Of a stretch of DNA of 52,528 nt, positions 19,932-28,489 are shown piece by piece; the stretch's first letter is position 1, and the number at the start of each line of letters is the position of its first letter. Position numbers and translations under genes: made by a program. Below the pieces are notes generated by a model. The model made no database searches and had not been told where the DNA came from. It was given only the letters and a program-made list of their open reading frames with translations. This stretch comes from JBCDCB01 sp039182735 (lineage in GTDB: Bacteria > Planctomycetota > Phycisphaerae > Phycisphaerales > UBA1924). The stretch covers positions 1-52,528 of the forward strand of contig JBCDCB010000019.1 of the NCBI GenBank assembly GCA_039182735.1, written 5' to 3'.

Positions 19932-20055
19932 GGCTCGTGTCTCGGCGGTCGGTTGGGCACGATCGTCGGGCACGATACCGCCACGCCCACGCAGCGACCG
20001 CGCTCGAGCGATCGGGGCGGGGCGTGCGAGGTCCGATGGGTACGCGATTCGCCGG

Positions 20056-20604
20056 TCAGGCGTTCTTCATCGCGAACATCGACTGGGTCCGCAGCACGAG
20101 CCCGCCCGTGGCGATCATGTGGTAGCCCTGCGCGTAGATCGCGCCGCGGTACCGCTGGATATCGAGGATCGACGCGCACTTGCCGCCGTCGTCGTCCGTC
20201 CATTGGTGGATCAGCGCGTCGTTCTCGCCTCCGAACTCGATCAGTTCCTCGTAGGTCGCCTGATAGAGGTTCAGCGGGAGCTGCTCGGTCTGCAGGGCGC
20301 AGGCGTAGTTGAGGTTCTCGGCGAACTCGTGCTCGTGGTCGCGCTCGCCGGCACAGGGAATCGCCGCGAGCATGCCGCGATCCGGGATGCCCTCGTCCTG
20401 ATCCGTGATGAGCTCGGTCGCGCACAGATCACCGATCTGGAAACGCAGGAGGTGCGACCCGGGCATGATCCACGACTCGAACTCGAAGCCCGGCTCGATC
20501 ACCGAGCGACGCCCCTTGACCTTGAACAGCTCGGGGTGCAGGGCTCGGCGGTAGACGATCAATCGATACGACTGGAGCGTGGGGCACTTGGTGTGCGATG
20601 ACAT
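20056..20604 (-). CDS. DUF2617-like protein of unknown function
   Basis: The 182-residue protein starts best at ATG 20604 (MSSHTKCPTLQSYRLIVYRR). YRRALHPELFKVKGRRSV, the central EFESWIMPGSHLLRF, LIHQW and the terminal RTQSMF fit my recollection of the DUF2617 family in planctomycetes, for which no function is known. There are no membrane segments or signal peptide, so it is probably cytoplasmic. It is upstream of ileS on the same strand with a 124-bp gap containing a short direct repeat, so co-transcription is possible but not shown. Confidence 0.65.
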   Translation of the reverse strand: MSSHTKCPTLQSYRLIVYRRALHPELFKVKGRRSVIEPGFEFESWIMPGSHLLRFQIGDLCATELITDQDEGIPDRGMLAAIPCAGERDHEHEFAENLNYACALQTEQLPLNLYQATYEELIEFGGENDALIHQWTDDDGGKCASILDIQRYRGAIYAQGYHMIATGGLVLRTQSMFAMKNA

Positions 20605-20691
20605 AACAGTCGCCCAACATGTAGGGGGTCGAGACGCCGCACCACTACTGCGAGGCCCCGATCCGCTCTGTGCGAGATCGCACGATACGCC

Positions 20692-20811
20692 CGAGAATCG
20701 ACTCGTCAACCCTCAATCACGGATCTGGCGCGATGAGGGGCGATTCTCGCGCGGGCCCTCAAGCCGCGGGCCCGGAACGTCCGAGAACGAAAGAAGAGCG
20801 GCGTGCGCCGC
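20692..20811 (+). promoter_or_regulatory. structured leader candidate upstream of the HEAT-repeat gene
   Basis: Three inverted repeats follow one another. First, CGAGAATCG (20692-20700) pairs with CGATTCTCG (20741-20749), and nested inside it CCCTCA (20710-20715) pairs with TGAGGG (20734-20739). Second, CGGGCCC (20752-20758) pairs with GGGCCCG (20768-20774). Third, GCGGCG (20798-20803) pairs with CGCCGC (20806-20811). They lie in the 222-bp divergent gap directly before ATG 20827. This may be a regulatory RNA leader or the operator region. No known riboswitch consensus is recognised. Confidence 0.4.
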
Positions 20812-20826
20812 CCGGAGTGACCCCGC

Positions 20827-22713
20827 ATGCCGGGACTCGCCCATCGTTTAGATCTGCTGCACGCGCTGTCGCGTTCGCAGCGGTCGCGCGCGCTGCTCGG
20901 GTCGATCCCGCACGCCGACCCGGACGAACGCGACGCCTTCGTGGGCCGATTGCTCGATTCCATCGGGGAATCCCGCCGCTCTGGCTCGTCCCACCGCCAG
21001 CGCGCCGCCGCTGATCACCTGCTCACACAGCTCCTGCACCGCTGGTCGTGGCTCTCGCGCGACGCGCGCCGGGCGGTCATCACCTGTATCGGGGATGACA
21101 TCAACCCGCTGCTCAACCGGCTTCGTGCGTCGCACGACGGTGACGACCACCGCGCCGCGGCATTCCTCGCCGTCGCCTGCCTCATCGGCGAAGGCCCCCG
21201 CGCCGACGCCGCGAGCAATCGCAGCGCTGCGTCCGGCGCGCTCGAGACCGCAGCACCCGGCGGGAAGCTGTGGCACGATATCGACGCGGTCCTCGCCGAG
21301 GCCGCCGAGGAGTTTCCGAGCGTCCGCCACCAGGGATTGATGGACGTCATCGCGTACGTGATGCACGCCGCCGGCCCCCGCCTGCGCACGTGGCTCGAAG
21401 ACCGCGAGCAGCCCGGGCACATGGCGCTGCGATCCGCCGCGCGTTCGGTCGGCAACGCGCAGTCGGCCGAGATGTGCGTGCGCTGGCTCGCGTTGCCAGC
21501 CGTGCGTCGCGTGACGCTCGACCACATCGCTGGCGCGTGCGAGCGTGGGCACGAGTCGCTCGTGCTCTCCTCAGCGCACTTGCTCGGCGCGCGCGCACGC
21601 ACATCGGCGCTGCGAGACGAGCGCGCCGATCGCGTGGTCCCGAGCGGTGCGGCGTTCGATCGGCTCGATACCGTTGCCCGCATCAACGGCGTGCGCTGGC
21701 TCGCCGCGACCACGCCGAACCGATCGAGTGACGTGTCCCGCGCAACCCGGCTGCTCGCCGACCCTGACGCGGGCGTGCGCGTGCGCGCGCTGGGCCTCAT
21801 CGACCGGGGCGACGCGTCGCGCGAGCGCGATCAATTGCTCGCCGACTTCGCGCTCGATGCAGACGATCGCGTCGCCAACCGCGCCGCCACGCGCCTCGCG
21901 CTGGCCGACCACGACGGTCGGCGTCAGTGGCTCGTGCCCACCATGCAGACACTCGCGCGTTCGCCGCATGCCGGCGTGCGCGCGTCGGCCTGCGCCTTCA
22001 TCCAGCGCGAGGACGAACACCACGAGCCCATCGCGCTACGCCGCGCGCTGCAACGGGATCGCGAAGCCACGCTCGCACGGCTCGATCAGCGTCTGCTCGG
22101 ACGCGATCCGGACGACGCGCTGCTCACCCTTTCGCTCGTCGCGCGTCTCGGCATCGCAAACGATCTCGAACAAGCAGTCTTGCACCTCGCGCGGCACGAG
22201 GCTCACGATGAGCCATCGCGGCGTGTGCGATCGAAGGCCGTGCTGCTCGCCGGTCGCCTCACGAGCGATGACGCGACGCAGGCGCTCACCGAAGCGCTCG
22301 ACGTGAACGACGCGCGTGTGCGCGCCAACGCGGTCGAAGCGCTGGGCGCGCGTCGAACGCCGCTCGACGACGACGTGCGTGGAGACGACGTCGCGCGTGT
22401 GCGCGCCAACGCGGTGCACGCCTGGCTGCGCGCCCGTCCGCACACGACGCGCGAGCACGACGCGCGCGAGGCGCTCTCCCCCATGCTGAGTGACGAGCGC
22501 GCCGAGCACCGCCGCTCCGGGCTCTGGGTCACGAGGCGCATCGGCTGCACCGAGGTCGCCGGGCCCATCGCCGACCTCGCCCGGCACGACCGGGATCCGG
22601 ATGTGCGCGACGCCGCCCGCACAACGGCGAGATCCCTGCTCGCGCGCATGCGCGCGGGGTGGTCGCGCCCGTCGTCGGAGCCGGCGTTGATCGATCAGCG
22701 GAGGAGCGCATGA
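20827..22713 (+). CDS. HEAT-repeat protein
   Basis: The 628-residue protein has no membrane segment and consists of repeated helix pairs rich in Ala, Arg, Asp and Leu, such as LLADPDAGVRVRALGLIDRG, VQTLARSPHAGVRASACAFI-type, DVNDARVRANAVEALGARRT and DDVARVRANAVHAWLRAR. The D(x)R(V/A)RA(x)A(V/A) pattern is the signature of HEAT/PBS-lyase-type repeats and suggests a solenoid scaffold. Partners are unknown. It is the first gene of an operon with a small membrane protein and aroK, all joined by ATGA overlaps. Confidence 0.8.
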   Translation: MPGLAHRLDLLHALSRSQRSRALLGSIPHADPDERDAFVGRLLDSIGESRRSGSSHRQRAAADHLLTQLLHRWSWLSRDARRAVITCIGDDINPLLNRLRASHDGDDHRAAAFLAVACLIGEGPRADAASNRSAASGALETAAPGGKLWHDIDAVLAEAAEEFPSVRHQGLMDVIAYVMHAAGPRLRTWLEDREQPGHMALRSAARSVGNAQSAEMCVRWLALPAVRRVTLDHIAGACERGHESLVLSSAHLLGARARTSALRDERADRVVPSGAAFDRLDTVARINGVRWLAATTPNRSSDVSRATRLLADPDAGVRVRALGLIDRGDASRERDQLLADFALDADDRVANRAATRLALADHDGRRQWLVPTMQTLARSPHAGVRASACAFIQREDEHHEPIALRRALQRDREATLARLDQRLLGRDPDDALLTLSLVARLGIANDLEQAVLHLARHEAHDEPSRRVRSKAVLLAGRLTSDDATQALTEALDVNDARVRANAVEALGARRTPLDDDVRGDDVARVRANAVHAWLRARPHTTREHDAREALSPMLSDERAEHRRSGLWVTRRIGCTEVAGPIADLARHDRDPDVRDAARTTARSLLARMRAGWSRPSSEPALIDQRRSA

Positions 22714-23105
22714 CGCTGGCGACCATCGCACCGGTCTGGCTCGATCGCGCCGCACCCGCGGCAGAACAGGCGTCCGGCGCGCCCGTCGTCCCGACCAGTG
22801 TGTGGATCGCCGTCGGCGTCTGCGCCGCGCTCGGCGTGGCGCTCGCGCTGCTCTGGCGTATGGGGATCGGGCAGGCGCCCGAAGACCATGCGTTCCGTGC
22901 GCTGTGCCGGAAGCTTCGTGTGCCGAGGCGCGGGCGCGCGCTCGTGCGCCGCCTCGCGGAGAGCATCGAAGCGCCGGCGATCGCCCTGCTGCTCAGTGAA
23001 GCCGCGTTCGTGCGCGCGCGTGCGCGTGCGAGCGAAGGTCTCGCGGGGTGGTACGACGAGCACGCCGCGAGCGACGTCCACCGCAAGGTGTTTGCGCCGC
23101 GATGA
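22710..23105 (+). CDS. small single-pass membrane protein
   Basis: The 131-residue protein begins at ATG 22710, overlapping the HEAT-protein stop and preceded by GAGGAG. It has one transmembrane helix (about residues 31-49, VWIAVGVCAALGVALALLW) followed by a basic helical domain (FRALCRKLRVPRRGRALVRRLAESI). The stop overlaps the aroK ATG. No known family. Coupling suggests it could anchor or partner the HEAT-repeat protein at the membrane. Confidence 0.65.
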   Translation: MTLATIAPVWLDRAAPAAEQASGAPVVPTSVWIAVGVCAALGVALALLWRMGIGQAPEDHAFRALCRKLRVPRRGRALVRRLAESIEAPAIALLLSEAAFVRARARASEGLAGWYDEHAASDVHRKVFAPR

Positions 23106-23677
23106 TCGCGCGCCGTGAAGACCAGGACGATGCACCGGCGATCGGGCACGTGCTGCTGATCGGGCTGCGCGGCTCGGGCAAGAGCAACGTGGGTCGCCTG
23201 CTCGCCGAGTCAGTCGGTCGCGCGTTCGTCGATCTGGATGACGTCTCGCTCGAACTCTCCGACCAGCGGAGCATCCGCGACATCTTCAACGAGGGCGGCG
23301 AGCGTGTGTTCCGTGCGCTCGAAGCGCGTGCGCTCGAACGCGTGCTGCCCGGGGACGCATCGATCATCGCGCTGGGCGGCGGCACGCCGACGGGCGATCG
23401 CGCGCGCACGCTCATCGAGCGCGCGCACCGTGAGCGCGATGCGCGCATCGTGTACCTGCGCTGCGAGGTGGACGAGCTTCGCCGGCGGTTGGCGCCGACA
23501 ATCGACCAGGACGATGCGCGTCCGAGCCTGACCGGCACGAGCGCACTCGACGAGATCGAGTCGGTCTTCCTCGCGCGCGACCCGCTGTACCTGGCGATGG
23601 CGGACCACGTGGTGGAGGGCAGCGCGAGCGCGCGGGACAGCGCCGAGGCGATCGCGTGGACGCTGTTTCGAAGGTGA
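23102..23677 (+). CDS. aroK: shikimate kinase
   Basis: The 191-residue protein has the P-loop GLRGSGKS (residues 21-28), the shikimate-binding VDLDDVSLELSDQRSIRDIFNEGGERVFRALE, the GGG of IIALGGGTP, and a lid with RPSLTG. These match AroK/AroL, which phosphorylates shikimate at the 3-hydroxyl on the way to chorismate, the substrate of trpE at 2.6-4.2 kb. The slightly long N-terminus (14 residues before the first strand) is the only oddity. It starts at ATG 23102 overlapping the preceding stop. Confidence 0.92.
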   Translation: MIARREDQDDAPAIGHVLLIGLRGSGKSNVGRLLAESVGRAFVDLDDVSLELSDQRSIRDIFNEGGERVFRALEARALERVLPGDASIIALGGGTPTGDRARTLIERAHRERDARIVYLRCEVDELRRRLAPTIDQDDARPSLTGTSALDEIESVFLARDPLYLAMADHVVEGSASARDSAEAIAWTLFRR

Positions 23678-23686
23678 TGCCGAGGC

Positions 23687-24082
23687 TTACGCCGCGTGGC
23701 TGAAGCGTCCGCTCTTGAGGCGGCGCATGAGGCGCTCTTCGTCGCCGGGCATGACGAAGCGCGAGAAGACGGCGGCCATACGCACCGGGCCGGCGTGCTC
23801 GAGGTCTTCCTCTTCAACCCACACGACGTTGGCGAAGACGTACACGGGCTTGCGCTCGGAGACGCGCAGCTCGTTCGCGCCCGGGAGCTGCAGTCGGATG
23901 GCGATGCGCGTGCCCGGCTCGATCACGTCGTCGAGCTCGAAGCGGCAACCGCCCCCGCTGATGTCGTACGCATGGCCGGCGAGATCGAACTCTTCCCGAT
24001 CGGCGCGGCGCACCTCGATGCTGGTGTACATGGAGGGGAGCACGAATCGCGTGTGGCGGCGTCGATCGCTCGGGCGATCCAT
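23687..24082 (-). CDS. PilZ-domain protein
   Basis: The 131-residue protein has an N-terminal RRRHTRF (the RxxxR c-di-GMP-binding arm) and, after a strand, YDISGGGCRFELDD (the DxSxxG motif). It ends with a short basic helix (EERLMRRLKSGRF). That is a stand-alone PilZ domain, a c-di-GMP receptor. Start ATG 24082 is set by AGGAG upstream. No diguanylate cyclase or target gene is adjacent, so what it controls is unknown. Confidence 0.85.
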   Translation of the reverse strand: MDRPSDRRRHTRFVLPSMYTSIEVRRADREEFDLAGHAYDISGGGCRFELDDVIEPGTRIAIRLQLPGANELRVSERKPVYVFANVVWVEEEDLEHAGPVRMAAVFSRFVMPGDEERLMRRLKSGRFSHAA

Positions 24083-24259
24083 GGCAGGCTCCTTCTCTGA
24101 CAGTGTGCATCGTCCGGGCGGTGAGGGGAACAAGATTCAGAAGACTTCATGCGCTATCGGTCATCTGCGCGCCCAACCTTGCTCTGTTGTGCGCAGAATT
24201 CGCGCGAATGCGCGGTGGACCGCCCGATCGGGTGACGCCTGTCGGTTCGGTGTTGGCGT

Positions 24260-24278
24260 TGAAAGCTGAACGCTTTCA
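24260..24278 (-). terminator. hairpin overlapping the stop of the Fur-family gene
   Basis: TGAAAGC (24260-24266) pairs with GCTTTCA (24272-24278) around a five-base loop, and the right arm includes the stop codon of the Fur-family gene on the minus strand. There is no clear T-tract beyond it, so termination is only a suggestion. Confidence 0.35.
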
Positions 24279-24695
24279 GGAGCGCGCGACGAACTGCACG
24301 TCCACGCGGTCGATGCGCACGCCGAGCTGCGCTTCGACCCGGCGGACGATCTCGCTCGGGATCGCGTCCACGACCTCCGCGCTCAGGTCGGTGGGCACGT
24401 CGAGGACATCGCCCGCTTCGGTGTGCACGTGGAGGTGGTCGCGCATGTCCGCGTCGAAACGTGCGCACCCGCCGGCGCAATCGATCTTGCGCGCAAGTCC
24501 CACGTCGCACAACGCTTCGAGCGTGTTGTAGACGGTGGCCCGCGAGATGCCGGGAGTCTGCTCATCTACCAGGTCGTGCAGCTGCTCGGCGGTGGGGTGC
24601 GACTTCGTCATCGCGAGCGCGGCGTACACATCGGCTCGCTGGCGCGTCCAGCGGAGCCCACGGTCGATGAAGAGTTCTCTCGTCTCTTGAGTCAT
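24276..24695 (-). CDS. Fur/PerR-family transcriptional regulator
   Basis: The 139-residue protein has the Fur winged helix (GLRWTRQRADVYAALAMTKSHPTAEQLHDLV, then ISRATVYNTLEALCDVGLARKI) and a dimerisation domain. Residues DHLHVH (87-92) supply likely metal ligands. The CxxC that follows in zinc-bound Fur and PerR proteins is replaced by TEAG, and the second CxxC at the C-terminus is also missing, so a structural zinc site of the usual kind is absent. It is downstream of the GNAT gene on the same strand, and an 8-bp inverted repeat precedes it. Confidence 0.85.
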   Translation of the reverse strand: MTQETRELFIDRGLRWTRQRADVYAALAMTKSHPTAEQLHDLVDEQTPGISRATVYNTLEALCDVGLARKIDCAGGCARFDADMRDHLHVHTEAGDVLDVPTDLSAEVVDAIPSEIVRRVEAQLGVRIDRVDVQFVARS

Positions 24696-24701
24696 GCGTT
24701 T

Positions 24702-24742
24702 GCTTCAATCGCCATCGGTCGGCGACAAGGCATTATTGAAGC
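24702..24742 (-). promoter_or_regulatory. inverted repeat just upstream of the Fur-family gene
   Basis: GCTTCAAT (24702-24709) and ATTGAAGC (24735-24742) form a perfect 8-bp inverted repeat with a 25-bp spacer in the short gap before the Fur-family start. It could be an autoregulatory operator or a weak hairpin after the GNAT gene. It does not match the classical Fur or PerR box. Confidence 0.3.
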
Positions 24743-24751
24743 GCGCAGGCG

Positions 24752-25264
24752 TCACGTCGCGTTCGGACGCGTCCCGACGCGTGAAGGAACAAACATCATC
24801 CGAACATGATCGACCCCGGCTTCCTGGAAGACTTCGCCGTCGCGTGACCAGCCGAGCCGCTCGTAGAAGGCGACCGCGGGCATCTGCGCGTGGCAGAAGA
24901 GGCCGTCGAGTTCGAGTTCGCCGAAGGTGCGGTACTCGAGCGCGGCGACGAGCCCGCGCCCGATGCCCTGGTGCTGGAGCTGTTCGTCCACGGCCATTTG
25001 CATGAGCTTGCCGAGGCGGAGGCCCTCCTCGTCGGGCGAATCGGGGGGCAGGAGGCAGACAACGCCGACGACGCGCTGCCCGGTCGGGTGGTCGAGCACG
25101 GAGACGAAGTGCTCAAATCGCTCCTCGTAGCCGGGGTACTCGCTGATGAAGCGGGCGGCATCGAGCCCGACGGAGCGGAGCAGGATCCGCTCGCGCAGGT
25201 CGAGGGCCTGCTGGTACAACTCGTGGTTTCGATCGATGCGGAGTGTGCGGAGCGGCGGCTGCAT
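24752..25264 (-). CDS. GNAT-family N-acetyltransferase
   Basis: The 170-residue protein has the acetyl-CoA motif A region LGKLMQMAVDEQLQHQGIGRGLVAALE, with the QxxGxG/A-type loop QHQGIG, and a C-terminal FYERLGWSRDGEVFQEAGVDHVRMMF, where FYERLGW is a family hallmark. A strong Shine-Dalgarno (GAGGAGG) precedes ATG 25264. The substrate is not predictable; the layout is like the ElaA/YjcF type of small acetyltransferases. It is followed by the Fur-family gene on the same strand. Confidence 0.82.
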   Translation of the reverse strand: MQPPLRTLRIDRNHELYQQALDLRERILLRSVGLDAARFISEYPGYEERFEHFVSVLDHPTGQRVVGVVCLLPPDSPDEEGLRLGKLMQMAVDEQLQHQGIGRGLVAALEYRTFGELELDGLFCHAQMPAVAFYERLGWSRDGEVFQEAGVDHVRMMFVPSRVGTRPNAT

Positions 25265-25373
25265 CGGTCCTCCTCGGCCCGTGTTCGGGCCAAGTTGGTG
25301 AATACTCACAAACATACGCACGGATCGGCTTGTTCGGTTCTCGGTTCGAGCGCAACCGCCCAACAATCGTCAC

Positions 25374-26153
25374 GTGAACCCCGATCGACGCCCCGAGCAC
25401 GACGCCCTGCTCTGCGAACGCTGCGGCTACGACCTGCGCGGGTCGCGCGATGATTCGTCCTGCCCGGAGTGCGGGCGACCGATCGCCGAGTCGCTGCCGG
25501 GTCGGCGGAGAGGTTCGGCGTGGCAGCGATCGCCGAGCCCACGGGCGGTGCTTGAGACCGGCGCGGCGTTCCTCCGCACGCCGAGGCGGGCGAGCCGGGA
25601 GATCGAGATCGAGCCCGCGCGTTCGCGGGCGCTGCTCGCGACGAACGTGCTGGCCGGGGCGGCGGTCTTCCAGATCGGCGTTGTGATCGCGCGCATCATG
25701 ATGCTCGGACAGGGCGGGATCGCGCTGGGCGACCTGTGGTTCGGCGTGAGCTTTCTGGTCGCAGCCCTCGCGATGACGCAGATCGAACGCATCGGGATCG
25801 AAGCGTTTGGTCGTCGGCGTCGATGGCGTATCACGCGGCAGGTGAGCCTCGCGGTCTGCGCGCACGCGAGCGTGGGGTGGGTCGTTGCCGGGGCGCTCGT
25901 CGCGGGTGCGATGCTCCTGCTGGCGGCGCTGCCGCACGACCTGCGCTTTCTGCCGAGCGGTGGCCTGCTGCGTGGGACGAGGCTGGCGGGGCTGCACGTG
26001 ATGCCGGTGCTGCTGGGGTTGTCGGGGTTCGCGGGGATGCTGGTCTTCGAGACGCTGGTGTACTTCGGCGTCCGGGAATGTCGGTTTGCAAACCATGCGG
26101 GCGTCCGAGAATCGCTGGAAGACTCGGCAAACAGGGAACAACCCGCAACGTGA
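25374..26153 (+). CDS. zinc-ribbon membrane protein (CGYDLRG family), copy 1
   Basis: The 259-residue protein (GTG start) opens with a zinc ribbon, CERCGYDLRGSRDDSSCPECG at about residues 14-34, then an SAWQRSPSPRAVLETGAAFLRTPRRASRE segment and four transmembrane helices (about 88-108, 119-137, 160-185, 205-230). The next gene has the same layout, including the SAWQR motif and HASVGW before a helix, so they are tandem paralogues. The CxxCGYDLRG ribbon appears, as I know it, mainly in Phycisphaerae. Function unknown; the ribbon probably faces the cytoplasm. Confidence 0.72.
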   Translation: MNPDRRPEHDALLCERCGYDLRGSRDDSSCPECGRPIAESLPGRRRGSAWQRSPSPRAVLETGAAFLRTPRRASREIEIEPARSRALLATNVLAGAAVFQIGVVIARIMMLGQGGIALGDLWFGVSFLVAALAMTQIERIGIEAFGRRRRWRITRQVSLAVCAHASVGWVVAGALVAGAMLLLAALPHDLRFLPSGGLLRGTRLAGLHVMPVLLGLSGFAGMLVFETLVYFGVRECRFANHAGVRESLEDSANREQPAT

Positions 26154-26180
26154 CGCCGATCCGGGCGTACCTTGAAGACC

Positions 26181-26981
26181 ATGGCTCAAGCCTCGGGATA
26201 CGAGCGGGCAGCGACGTGGCTCTGCGCATGCGGGTATGACCTGCGCGGCGAGCGACTCGAAGCGTGCTGCGCGGAGTGCGGCGAGCCCGTGCGCGCCTCG
26301 AACCCGAAGAACCGGGTGGGCTCGGCGTGGCAACGCGAAGCGGGCCTTAGTGCGTGGGTGCGCACGTATGTGTCGTTCGTCACTTCGCCGAGACGGACGT
26401 GGCGCCTCGTCACGCTGGACGATCGGCATGCGCGGGCGTCGCGTCTGCTCGCGACGGTGCACGCGATCGCGGTGGGCGTGGTCCTGGCGTCGGCGTTGCT
26501 CGTCTGCCGATCGATCGCGCGCGGCGGTGTGGCGATCGACGTACGCGCGCTCGGGGAAGCGATGCAGCTGTTTGTCGTGGGCGCGGGGTGCGGGTGGCTG
26601 CTGATCGTCGCCGCGGCGGGCGAACTCGTCGCCTGGTCGCGCCGCCTCGGGTGGATGATCGACGAGCGGGCGGCGTGGGCGATCGCCTCGCACGCGAGCG
26701 TTGGGTGGCTGGTCTCGGCGTTCGGGTTCGCGGGCGTGATCGGTGCGATCCAGTTCGGGCACGGGGCGTTGCTGGCGGACCCGCGCGCGATGCCGGGCGC
26801 GCTGGTGCACGGGCTGACGTGGATGCACCTGTGTTTCGCGGCGTCGCTCATGGGCGGGCTGCTGGTGACGCACGCGCTGACGCGCTGCGGCGTGCTGACA
26901 TGCCGATGGTCGGGCGAAGGCCCGCAGAAGGTGCGCACGCGGGATGTGGGCGTTGCGGCGACGACGTCGGCGACGGCGTGA
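26181..26981 (+). CDS. zinc-ribbon membrane protein (CGYDLRG family), copy 2
   Basis: The 266-residue protein starts at ATG 26181 and has the ribbon CACGYDLRGERLEACCAECG near residues 15-34, then SAWQREAGLSAWVRTYVSFVTSPRRTWR and four hydrophobic segments. It shares SAWQR, the SPRRTWR/TPRRASR element and the HASVGW motif with the gene before it, so it is a tandem duplicate diverged well beyond recent duplication. An extra Cys in the second half (CCAEC) is unlikely to disturb metal binding. Function unknown. Confidence 0.72.
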   Translation: MAQASGYERAATWLCACGYDLRGERLEACCAECGEPVRASNPKNRVGSAWQREAGLSAWVRTYVSFVTSPRRTWRLVTLDDRHARASRLLATVHAIAVGVVLASALLVCRSIARGGVAIDVRALGEAMQLFVVGAGCGWLLIVAAAGELVAWSRRLGWMIDERAAWAIASHASVGWLVSAFGFAGVIGAIQFGHGALLADPRAMPGALVHGLTWMHLCFAASLMGGLLVTHALTRCGVLTCRWSGEGPQKVRTRDVGVAATTSATA

Positions 26982-27126
26982 CGATGGCCGGGGGCGTCAC
27001 CCGATCGTCTCGAACCTTGGGTGCGAAGGCTGACGCGCCGCTCGGGCTTATCCCCGGTGTTTGATCCGTCGCGCTCCGGGCACGCCGGTCGCGCTCACCC
27101 TCAGATGACCACGCTACGATCCCGGT

Positions 27127-28470
27127 ATGAGCATGTTCCTCCGCAGGCCCACCCGTCAGATTGTTCTCGGCGACGAGCGCGTCGGCATCGTCCGTGTCGG
27201 CGGCGGCTTGCCGACCGAACGCCATCACGACGCCTCGATGGAGTCGCCTCCCGAAGAGGGCGGGCCCGCGCCGGTCTCGGTGCAGACCATGACCGCGGGG
27301 TACACGCACGACGTGGCCGCGTGCGTGGGTGAGATCAACCGCCTCGCGGCGGCGGGGGCGGACGTGGTGCGCGTCGCTGTGCCGGAGAAGAAGGACACCG
27401 CGGCGCTCAAGGAGATCATCCCGCAGGTGAACGTTCCGATCGTGGCGGACGTGCACTTCCACTTCAAGCGGGCGCTGGAAGCGGTCGAGGCGGGCGTGCA
27501 TAAGATTCGCCTCAACCCGGGCAACATCTCCGATCGCGATCAGGTGAACGAGGTCATCGACGCGTGCAAGGAGGCGGGCCTGCCGATCCGCGTGGGCGTG
27601 AACGAGGGCTCGATCATCGAGCGCAAGGACAAGCAGAAGCGTAAGGAAGAACTCGGCAAGTTCTTCGCGAAGAACGCCATCGGCGGCAAGCACGCGCACC
27701 TGCTCGGGCTCATCATCGCGAAGCTCGAGGAGTACATGGACATCTTCTACGAGCGCGACTTCCGCGACGTGGCGATCTCGTGCAAGTCGATGGACGCCGC
27801 GTTCACGGTGACGGCGTACAAGGAGGTCGCGTCACGCTTCGACCACCCGCTGCACCTGGGCGTGACGCACGCCGGCCCGAAAGAGACCGGCTGCATCCGC
27901 AGCATCGCGGCGCTCTCGGGTTTGCTCACCCAAGGCATCGGCGACACGGTGCGAATCTCGTACGCGAACGATCCGGTGTACGAGGTCGAGGACGGGCTCG
28001 AGCTGATGTACTCGCTCGGCCTGCGCGAGCGCAAGGGCGCCGAGCTGATCGCGTGCCCGACGTGCGGGCGCATCCAGGTGGACCTGTTCACGCTGGTGCA
28101 GGACGTGCGCGAGACGCTGGAAGAGGCGATCACGGTGCCGATGAAGGTCGCGGTGATGGGGTGCGTGGTGAACGGGCCCGGCGAAGCGGAGGGCGCGGAC
28201 GTTGCGGTCTTCGCGGGCAACCAGCGTGGCATCATCTACGTGCAAGGGGAGCGGATCGCGAACGTTCCCGAGACGGACATCCTTGTGCGATTGCGCGAGG
28301 AGTGCGTGGCGTTCCAGAAACGCGTGCTCGACGGCGAGGTGGTGCTGGGCGAGAAGAAGGTGGAGATCGTGCCTCCGGACCCGATCGGCGAGCTCGGCAG
28401 CGGCGCTGAGAAGATCGCGCGGGGTGACGTCGAGACCGTGCCGACGGCGCTGACGGTGGGTGGGAGCTGA
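27127..28470 (+). CDS. ispG: 4-hydroxy-3-methylbut-2-en-1-yl diphosphate synthase
   Basis: The 447-residue protein matches IspG/GcpE: VQTMTAGYTHDVAA, RVAVPEKKDTAALKEI, VPIVADVHFHFKRALEAVE, KIRLNPGNI, RVGVNEGS, and the C-terminal 4Fe-4S domain with Cys310 and Cys313 (CPTCGR) and Cys346 (MGCVVNGPGEA). It makes HMBPP in the non-mevalonate isoprenoid pathway. It is longer than the E. coli protein, with an insert of about 20 residues before VQTM (residues 28-48, rich in Glu/Pro/His). An extended C-terminal tail follows the usual end. Confidence 0.95.
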   Translation: MSMFLRRPTRQIVLGDERVGIVRVGGGLPTERHHDASMESPPEEGGPAPVSVQTMTAGYTHDVAACVGEINRLAAAGADVVRVAVPEKKDTAALKEIIPQVNVPIVADVHFHFKRALEAVEAGVHKIRLNPGNISDRDQVNEVIDACKEAGLPIRVGVNEGSIIERKDKQKRKEELGKFFAKNAIGGKHAHLLGLIIAKLEEYMDIFYERDFRDVAISCKSMDAAFTVTAYKEVASRFDHPLHLGVTHAGPKETGCIRSIAALSGLLTQGIGDTVRISYANDPVYEVEDGLELMYSLGLRERKGAELIACPTCGRIQVDLFTLVQDVRETLEEAITVPMKVAVMGCVVNGPGEAEGADVAVFAGNQRGIIYVQGERIANVPETDILVRLREECVAFQKRVLDGEVVLGEKKVEIVPPDPIGELGSGAEKIARGDVETVPTALTVGGS

Positions 28471-28489
28471 CTCGGGTCAGGAGAGCGTC

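Noticed and set aside
19932..20055. T-box riboswitch before ileS
   Set aside because: The conserved T-box sequence and an antiterminator are not visible; only a short direct repeat is present.
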